Shown in pieces: positions 57,926-64,000 of a stretch of 64,000 bases of DNA. Position 1 is the first letter of the stretch. Each line of letters begins with the position of its first letter. The position numbers were made by a program, and so were the translations under genes. The stretch comes from Rhizodiscina lignyota. Its lineage: Eukaryota; Ascomycota; Dothideomycetes; Aulographales; Rhizodiscinaceae. The DNA is taken from contig ML978123.1 in the NCBI GenBank assembly GCA_010015805.1, forward strand, positions 2,666,001 to 2,730,000, written 5' to 3'. Below the pieces are notes generated by a model. It saw only the letters and a list, made by a program, of their open reading frames with translations. It was not told the origin of the DNA and did not search any database.

Positions 57926-59157
57926 CAGAGAGGATGGGCGAGCGCAATGTCGTTAAAGCTCGGTAACAAGATGGCGGATCTGATGGCTGCTTGAAGTGGA
58001 GATCAGCTCGTAATCGGTTGCTACTCGAATCAACATACATGTCAATCAAATTCTACTCGTCAGTTTTTGTATGCGCACCTGCAGTCTTGCCTTCGCTGTG
58101 CTTTCGTTCATGATTCTCTGAGGGTTTTATGATACTCGACCGTTCAGCCGTGGGGAGCGTTGGAGTGTGGAGTTGACGAGGGGAAGCCCCTTACGTATCT
58201 TACTCCGTTACGCGTATGTAGGGGGAAGTCTCTTTAAATAGGCTACACCGTGCGCAAGCCTCTCCAGCATCTAGATAGGATCAAGGTTAGAGTTTAGTAA
58301 AACCCCTAAAAAGATGAGTACCTTCGTGGGGGGAAAAGACAACCTTCGTGACGTCGAAGTTGGAGGCTCGAGACTCGAGTTGAATGCCGTGGGTTCTATT
58401 CAGCTTTAGTCCGTGCGTACCTGGCAGAGACCCCCTGCCCACTGCCTTCTTAGGAATAGCTCGGGCTGAGACAGCCGTTATAATGTCGAAGGAAGTTCAA
58501 TACAGCCAATAATAAAACAGGACAGAGCAGGGATCTGTGGTACGTGCACCCAAAAATTCCGACACAGCATCCACACGCCAAATTTCTAAGTCCTGAAGCA
58601 CTGCCTTGGTTTTTTTTGGAACCGAATTCTTCTGCTGATATCGTACGCACAGCTGGTGTTCAGCTTGACTTCAATCAGTATCTCCGTTATTGCTCCCACC
58701 TTAGTACTGCACTTTCTGTCCGCGCCCTGCCCCCGGTCGAAATTTGGACAGAGATTGAATATTGGACAATGGTTATCGACATTCAAAAGCTATCGGGCTC
58801 TTGCTCGTGCGAAAAGAAGCTCTTGAAAATTGTTCACGGCAAGTTCAACAATTAAGCGGCAGAACAAGACAGTCAGCTCTTAACGAGCGCACATTGAAGC
58901 AACTATTTCCTGAAGAATGTGTATTTGTTAACACTTTCAACCCTTTAACGCCAAATATCTTTCCAGATTGCTTCCCAGAGTTGGCCTAGCTTCATAGCCA
59001 AACCCTTTTCGTTACCTCAGTGTCTCATTCTTTGTTCCAAAAGCTCATTTTTGGGCATGTTGCATGCATACCCTGTTCGAGTTTGAGAGGTCAACCGTGC
59101 CGACAATGAACGCGCCTGGTCTATCCATTATGATATCCGACACAGGATTCCCCACGC
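57926..59157. other. Convergent intergenic region
   Basis: About 1.2 kb between the SnoaL-like gene (plus) and an orphan gene (minus). A 103-codon plus frame (58544..58855) and others have no domain. No tRNA or repeat is seen. Confidence 0.4.
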
Positions 59158-60018
59158 TTACGTTTCCGCTGGGGTCTTGATCTTAGCGAGTTGCTTCGGC
59201 TTCGCCAGATCTTCGAAGAGGTCGAACTCCCCATCGAAACTCTCGACCTGATCGGACTCGAGATCCTCGTCACCACATTCGGCCGTAGTTGATACCCTGT
59301 CATCGTCCTCGAGGAAGTCGTTTCCGTCAATCGCAACCCAATCAAGAGGGTCAATCACAACTTTATGTTTGGATTCAAGATCCTTCTCCTTCCCATTGGT
59401 AAGGACCTGGTGTTGAAACTTCGGAACACGCCACTTGAACGACGTCGTGTACTTCACTGCATACACTTCGTTAGCGATAAGATAAAGTCCATCACATGCG
59501 GTCGTACACTTACGAGCATTGTCAATGACCACCATATCATCACCACAGCACTCTTCCTCCTCGCCAGAGTGCTTGTGGGTATGCTGGGCAAGCGAGAATT
59601 TCAACACGAGCCTCCACGAACCGATGCCACGATCATACTCGAGTTCTGGCTCAGCTCGCTTTGCCAGCTCTGCGCCATACAAGTCGAACACGATCGGTCC
59701 GGCCTTTAAGAGGGCGGACTCGGCGTAGTCGATGAATTTAGCGTTGTCGGGAGAGGCCGTGGTCGGCGAAATATGCGGGTGAGGATACGCGCGAACTTCG
59801 ACTGCTTTGCAATCGATTTTTCGCTTGAGCCTATACATCCATGTTACGTGCCCTGCGTTCAACATTTTTGCGCAGTGTATCAGGGAGGACGTTTCTGGCT
59901 GCGGAAGAAGCTTCGCAACTCGTGCCGTACTTGGAACCTTGAAGGTAAGTTCTGTGATTTTGTCAATGGTATATATAGTGTTGGGGTAGTGATGAGGAAT
60001 GCGGAGAGCAAGAAGCAT
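59158..60018 (-). CDS. Hypothetical protein, 286 residues
   Basis: One uninterrupted frame from MLLALRIPHHYPNTIYTIDK, with a TATA box about 110 bp upstream. I do not recognise the family. The first ~200 residues look beta-rich and globular, with ITELTFKVPSTARVAKLLPQ, GHVTWMYRLKRKIDCKAVEV, IGSWRLVLKFSLAQHTHKHS and TACDGLYLIANEVYAVKYTT. An Asp/Glu-rich tail follows (DWVAIDGNDFLEDDDRVS, EDLESDQVESFDGEFDLFED) that is probably disordered. Four cysteines lie near ECCGDDMVVIDNARKCTTAC. There is no signal peptide. It might be a lineage-restricted protein. Confidence 0.72.
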   Translation of the reverse strand: MLLALRIPHHYPNTIYTIDKITELTFKVPSTARVAKLLPQPETSSLIHCAKMLNAGHVTWMYRLKRKIDCKAVEVRAYPHPHISPTTASPDNAKFIDYAESALLKAGPIVFDLYGAELAKRAEPELEYDRGIGSWRLVLKFSLAQHTHKHSGEEEECCGDDMVVIDNARKCTTACDGLYLIANEVYAVKYTTSFKWRVPKFQHQVLTNGKEKDLESKHKVVIDPLDWVAIDGNDFLEDDDRVSTTAECGDEDLESDQVESFDGEFDLFEDLAKPKQLAKIKTPAET

Positions 60019-60507
60019 GGGAGTGAAGTAATTGAGAAATACAGATTTGGTCGAAGGACGCTGGCGGAGTGAAGAAGTGAAGTGAAGTGTTGATGGTGTC
60101 GGTTATGCATGAAGGCATGTCGAGAGATTTATAGTCGCACCGAAAGCGCCACATATTACATCACATGAACAGCTTTCTGCTTCGGACACTGTGAATGAAA
60201 TCTACATTAGGGAACTGGCAGCACGGCCTGTACTCATTCATAGCTGAAGAAGTTAGCGGGTCGAAGTACGGTACCACAGAAAGGTAGATGTATGTCTGAA
60301 ACTCATTCAATTAGCGACATAGCCGCCGAGAAAAGGTAGTACAGAGACAACACGCTTTATTGAGTAATTTGACCAATAAAACTCTAGTTGCAGGAAACTT
60401 GGAGGTAGGGAAGTCAGTGGTATGGTATTATGCTAATGCAGAACATGTAGACAGGAGAGTGGATCAACTTCCAAGAGAAACAATAGAAAGACAGCGCCCG
60501 TAAAGCC
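60019..60507. other. Intergenic between two minus-strand genes
   Basis: About 490 bp with the promoter of the 286-residue orphan gene and the 3' UTR of the dehydrogenase. No gene is seen. Confidence 0.5.
60127..60133 (-). promoter_or_regulatory. TATA box of the 286-residue orphan gene
   Basis: On the minus strand TATAAAT stands about 110 bp before the ATG at 60018. It supports this gene being real and transcribed leftwards. Confidence 0.5.
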
Positions 60508-61476
60508 TCAAAGCCTTTGCATAATTCCAGGCTCAATTTGGTCCAGCTTATCCTTGAGTTCACTCCAAATCCGTTTCTGTAGCTTGACTCCTTCAGCGCT
60601 CGTTACGAAAGGCGAAATACTATCGATTGCGCAATTGGCCAAGTACTCCCCTTGAAACTCGGGCCCTGCTCCGGCCGCGAATACAAAAGGTCTGCTTCCA
60701 ACCTCGGTCGTCCTGGCATGCAACACGGCTTTCGCAACATGTTGCACGGCGCCGACTTCGCGCATGAGTTCTGAGTGGCAGAAGCCAGGGTCGACGGCAG
60801 TCATAGTGATCGGGTAGTCTTTCCCGAACTCGTCGACGAAAGCGCGTACAACCAACAGGTCCATCAGTTTTGTAACATTATACCTGTCCGACATCTTGGC
60901 GGTAGCCTTGTTGTTCAGATTGTCAAAGAGCTTGCCGGGCTTCTTACGCTCTTGAATTTCCGTCATCTTATGAAGGCCCGAGGACACAATCGCTATACGT
61001 GGACGGGTGTCAAATCGAGAAGCAGTCTCTTTGAGTTTCGGAATGAGGAGGAAGGCAAGGAGGAAGTTTGCCACTACGTTGACCGTGATAGTCGCTTCGT
61101 TTTCTTCGGCCATGTTGAACTTTTGAGTCGAAATTCCGGCGTTTGCGAGGAGACAGTCGAGTCGAGGAAGTTCTTCCGCTCGCTTGGCGAAGGCTTTGAC
61201 ACTCGCATACGAGCTCAGGTCGAGCTGCCATACCTCCACCACCCCAGTCTTTCCTGTCGTGCTGACAATGTCTGATTTGGCCTTTTCGCCTTTATCGACG
61301 CTGCGGCAGGCAAGTATAACTTTCTCTGCACCGAGTCGCGTGAAATGACGAGCTGATTCAAGGCCAAGGCCGACATTTGCGCCAGTGACGATAACTGTCT
61401 GGCCGGCGAAAGACTGCGTTGGCCACGGCGGGGTGATGAACCACTGTGAATAGATCAAATGTGAGAAGAAGCCCAT
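60508..61476 (-). CDS. Short-chain dehydrogenase/reductase
   Basis: A single exon of 322 residues from the ATG at 61476 (MGFFSHLIYSQWFITPPWPT); the frame is open further upstream but without ATG. The NAD(P)-binding Rossmann motif is TGANVGLG (31-38), followed by ACRSVDKGEKAKS, which suggests NADP by its Arg. NAG stands at 112-114, the catalytic Ser in VSSGLHK (165-166) and the active-site pair Y199/K203 in YNVTK. The sequence resembles fungal retinol-dehydrogenase/WWOX-like reductases with a short hydrophobic N-terminal segment. It reduces or oxidises a carbonyl or alcohol; the substrate is unknown. Confidence 0.92.
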   Translation of the reverse strand: MGFFSHLIYSQWFITPPWPTQSFAGQTVIVTGANVGLGLESARHFTRLGAEKVILACRSVDKGEKAKSDIVSTTGKTGVVEVWQLDLSSYASVKAFAKRAEELPRLDCLLANAGISTQKFNMAEENEATITVNVVANFLLAFLLIPKLKETASRFDTRPRIAIVSSGLHKMTEIQERKKPGKLFDNLNNKATAKMSDRYNVTKLMDLLVVRAFVDEFGKDYPITMTAVDPGFCHSELMREVGAVQHVAKAVLHARTTEVGSRPFVFAAGAGPEFQGEYLANCAIDSISPFVTSAEGVKLQKRIWSELKDKLDQIEPGIMQRL

Positions 61477-62438
61477 TTTCGAACTTGTTTGGTAGGCTTG
61501 GCAGGCTAAGTAAGGGTGTGTGAACGAATAGGGGGTATATATCAAAACTTGATAGATGTAGTGGTTGGAACAATCGTGTATCAACAATAGAGGTGATGGG
61601 TTAAGAAACTTCAAATGAAATATGGCCTTTGATACCGCATTGCAATCGGTTCATTTATGTGGAATGCTGAATTGAACCGTTTGTTCCATATCGGGCGCCT
61701 CGCCCTCCGGACGTAGAGAGCTGTCTGAAGTCCGGCGCTGGCAGTAAGGGCGGATCAGTCTTTAACTATCGACAAGAACGGCTATCAGAGCGCATGCGGC
61801 CAGCCACAAGCCGTAAAATCTTGTCCGGAGGCCCAATTAATGTCCCTTTGGTAGAGTGTCTTCTAATTGAAAGCCAGAGCTCCTCGGGACAATTGACTGA
61901 TCATGCAACCCACCTCCGCTCGGTGACGCGCGCCCTGTTCCCTTCCTGAGCTCAAGCCACGGAGACACGCAACCACAGTGATGCCTGATCGATGGAAGGC
62001 ACAGCTCCCTGATAGTTTCTGAATTCATGTCATGGAGGATGAGTATTCATGGCACAAATGGAGTGCATCAGGCGAGCAGAGAGGAGATGACACCCGTTAT
62101 ATCGCGCTAGTCCTTATTGGGAGTTGAGTGTGGTCAATGCTGGTAACAATCGCTCTTAAATTCTACTCTGCTAAACGTTAACACATGTACTTTGTATTGA
62201 TACACAGTTCCCAGAAGCAACTTCATTCATCAGCTTTGAAGCACTCGAAAGAATGTGGGAAGGTAGAAGTGTCCGCAAAGTGACTCCATATCACGTGACA
62301 GGAATTCAAACCTCCACCTCCGGACATTGACGACACTCCATGAATGCCGGAAAGCATCTGAGAGCAGTTTACATGCGCCACGCTTGCAGGGTGTTTCACT
62401 TAAGCTCCGTTGTATGATGTCCATGTCTCCGATGCAAC
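61477..62438. promoter_or_regulatory. Divergent promoter, dehydrogenase and LAA2-like genes
   Basis: About 960 bp between two starts pointing apart. On the minus strand ATATATA at 61536-61542 lies about 60 bp before the dehydrogenase ATG and may be its TATA box. No gene is seen. Confidence 0.45.
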
Positions 62439-64000
62439 ATGTCGAAAGATCTGCTGGCGGATTTAGACGACTTTTACCAACCTTCGGCCGCCGGACAACA
62501 ATCGAACAATAATGTCCAGGCCAATTTCTTGTTCTTTGACGACGCCAATTCAATCTCTCAGCCGGCTCAGCAGCATAGACTACAAAGTAGTGCGGCAGCC
62601 CCTAACTATAGTCTCCAAGCCTCCGACGTTGGAAGGTCTTTCCCTTCTTCGATCCCCAGCAATGTAAATCAAGATGATGATGATTGGGGGGATTTTGAAG
62701 ACGCACCGGCATCAGCTGAAATTCAAGAGATGAATATATCGGCACAGCCCTCCAATCGTGTATTCCAGGAGCAGCCGGTAGCATCCAGATCGCCACAGCA
62801 GACAACAGTCGACCCATTCGACCTGATTTTAGCGACTGTCCCCCAAGCTCACCCAAGCTCGCCAAACATTCCGAGCAGCATAGTTACAGCAGCGCCAAAG
62901 AAGGCTGAAAGAATATCCAGGGACCCAAATGTTATCTTTGATGTGGATGAAGACCAGTTTGACGACGATTTCGGAGATTTTGAAGACGCAACACCAAGCG
63001 AGCCTGTTGCGCCTCAGAAACCGTCGGAGCCAGTTCAGCAAATAAGCCAAAATTTGCTCGACTTGGACTTTGGCAGCCCCACAGCAAGCGCCAAAGGCGA
63101 GACGCAACCGCCATGGCAAACACAGAGCCAAGTATCGTCATTTCGCGTTCCTGCTACACCCAGTGCTAGTCACACGACACAGTCAACGGAGAAAGCAAAT
63201 ACTTCCGTAAACGAGGATCCTTGGGGCGAATTCGATGATAGAGAATCGACACCGGAGGTGAATATCAGGCCAAAGCAGCAAACCAGCCTTGGTTCTAGGT
63301 CCAATGACCGTAAATCGAGTCATAGAGACATATGGGATGACTTCACCAGCGCTGGCGACAAGCCAAAGTCCGATTCAAAATCATCACGGACTACTAAACA
63401 GAAGCCAGCCCCAAAAATTGCCGTATTAACGAACACTACGGATGATGATGCATGGGATGACTTCGAATCATCCGTACCTACTCAACCTCCAGCACCTGAG
63501 CAAGTCTCATCTTCAACAACTCAGCCTCCTTCTCTACCAAATTTCTCTCCCGTCCTTTCAGAAACCTCCCCAATACCAACCCTACCACCAACGAACATTC
63601 CGCCTCCATCTCTCCTCCTGACCCTCTTTTCACCTCTCATCTCCACCGCACAATCCTCCTTTTTCCAACCCCTCTCCTCTCTCTCCACCACCGCGCGAAC
63701 ATCCGCACTCTCCCACCTCCAGACCTATACCTTCCTAAAGGCCTACCTTGCCCTCGCGACCGTCGCCGCGCGCGTCATCGCGGGCCGTAAGCTGCGCTGG
63801 AAACGGGACTCCCGTCTCGCACAGGGCATGCGGATTGGTGTGGCTGGCGGAAAGGGAATGAAGCTCGCGGGGATTGATCGAGGCGAGCTGGCGAAGGAAG
63901 ATCGTGAGGTGGCAGACGTGATTCGGGTGTGGAAGGAGCAACTGGGAAAAGTGAGGTCCGCTGTCGTGCAGGTCAATTCATTGGCAGCGAAAGCGGAAGA
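62439..64000 (+). CDS. WGDFE-motif acidic protein, AP-1 accessory (LAA2/YBL010C-like), 3' end missing
   Basis: The frame is open from the ATG at 62439 (MSKDLLADLDDFYQP) to the window edge, 520 codons, with no stop; the gene is cut by the edge. The N-terminal ~370 residues are disordered and contain repeated acidic-aromatic motifs DDWGDFEDA (~82), DDFGDFEDA (~175), DPWGEFDD (~262), IWDDFTSAG (~299) and AWDDFESS (~337). Such motifs bind the ear domains of clathrin adaptors (aftiphilin, Laa2). A Pro-rich linker leads to a helical C-terminal part with RKLRWKRDSRLAQGMRIGVA and MKLAGIDRGELAKEDREVAD, conserved in fungal relatives. The likely role is at the trans-Golgi or endosome with the AP-1 adaptor. 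The start fits the first ATG after an upstream stop. Confidence 0.82.
   Translation, partial: MSKDLLADLDDFYQPSAAGQQSNNNVQANFLFFDDANSISQPAQQHRLQSSAAAPNYSLQASDVGRSFPSSIPSNVNQDDDDWGDFEDAPASAEIQEMNISAQPSNRVFQEQPVASRSPQQTTVDPFDLILATVPQAHPSSPNIPSSIVTAAPKKAERISRDPNVIFDVDEDQFDDDFGDFEDATPSEPVAPQKPSEPVQQISQNLLDLDFGSPTASAKGETQPPWQTQSQVSSFRVPATPSASHTTQSTEKANTSVNEDPWGEFDDRESTPEVNIRPKQQTSLGSRSNDRKSSHRDIWDDFTSAGDKPKSDSKSSRTTKQKPAPKIAVLTNTTDDDAWDDFESSVPTQPPAPEQVSSSTTQPPSLPNFSPVLSETSPIPTLPPTNIPPPSLLLTLFSPLISTAQSSFFQPLSSLSTTARTSALSHLQTYTFLKAYLALATVAARVIAGRKLRWKRDSRLAQGMRIGVAGGKGMKLAGIDRGELAKEDREVADVIRVWKEQLGKVRSAVVQVNSLAAKAE

Overview
This window is nuclear DNA of a filamentous ascomycete (Pezizomycotina, most likely Dothideomycetes). 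The evidence is short GT-AG introns (mostly 43-70 bp) with CTAAC/CTGAC branch points, pyrimidine-rich leaders, compact genes on both strands and typical fungal families: DHA1 and TNA1-like MFS transporters, a CAP10/GT90 glycosyltransferase, a GID4 protein with a long N-terminal extension, and a DUF1769-type protein. No rRNA, convincing tRNA, CRISPR array or intact transposable element was seen. The species cannot be fixed by reading alone.

Layout, left to right. 0.4-2.4 kb: DHA1-type MFS transporter (-). 2.4-7.7 kb: gene-poor, with a possible relic of a Zn2Cys6 regulator. 7.7-11.6 kb: TNA1/allantoate-type MFS carrier (+) and an SLC35F6-like carrier (+). 11.6-18.1 kb: long non-coding stretches on both sides of an orphan 349-residue protein (+). 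18.1-22.2 kb: GID4/Vid24 ubiquitin-ligase receptor (+) converging on a second orphan protein (-). 22.2-27.1 kb: gene-free, with three tandem-repeat loci. 27.1-33.3 kb: amidohydrolase (+), Mediator subunit Med10 (-) and, divergent from it, a PXA-domain protein (+) carrying a 1.6-kb intron. 34.5-36.3 kb: CENP-B-type HTH regulator (-) with a 22-nt microexon. 38.9-41.6 kb: DRG1/Rbg1 GTPase (-, 11 exons) divergent from cysteine dioxygenase (+). 42.4-45.4 kb: polytopic GT90 glycosyltransferase (+). 46.0-51.5 kb: acyl-CoA thioesterase (+) converging on a SLIP-GC-like large GTPase (-). 52.8-57.9 kb: DUF1769-like protein (+), a second DHA1-type transporter (+) and a SnoaL-like protein (+). 59.2-61.5 kb: orphan protein (-) and short-chain dehydrogenase (-). 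62.4 kb to the right edge: 5' part of an acidic WGDFE-motif protein resembling AP-1 accessory protein LAA2 (+, runs off the window).

The genes form no obvious pathway or biosynthetic cluster. Most are housekeeping or regulatory (Mediator, GID ligase, DRG1, cysteine dioxygenase, trafficking), with three MFS carriers and a few small-molecule enzymes. The most unusual signals are the 1.6-kb intron of the PXA gene, the microexons in the CENP-B-like and DRG1 genes, the two-phase CTCGAG minisatellite, a 24-bp in-frame repeat, an interrupted small reading frame at 45.6-45.9 kb, and the orphan proteins next to very long non-coding flanks. Exon joins were made by eye from splice signals, frame and family similarity; similarity claims come from memory of the families, not from a search.
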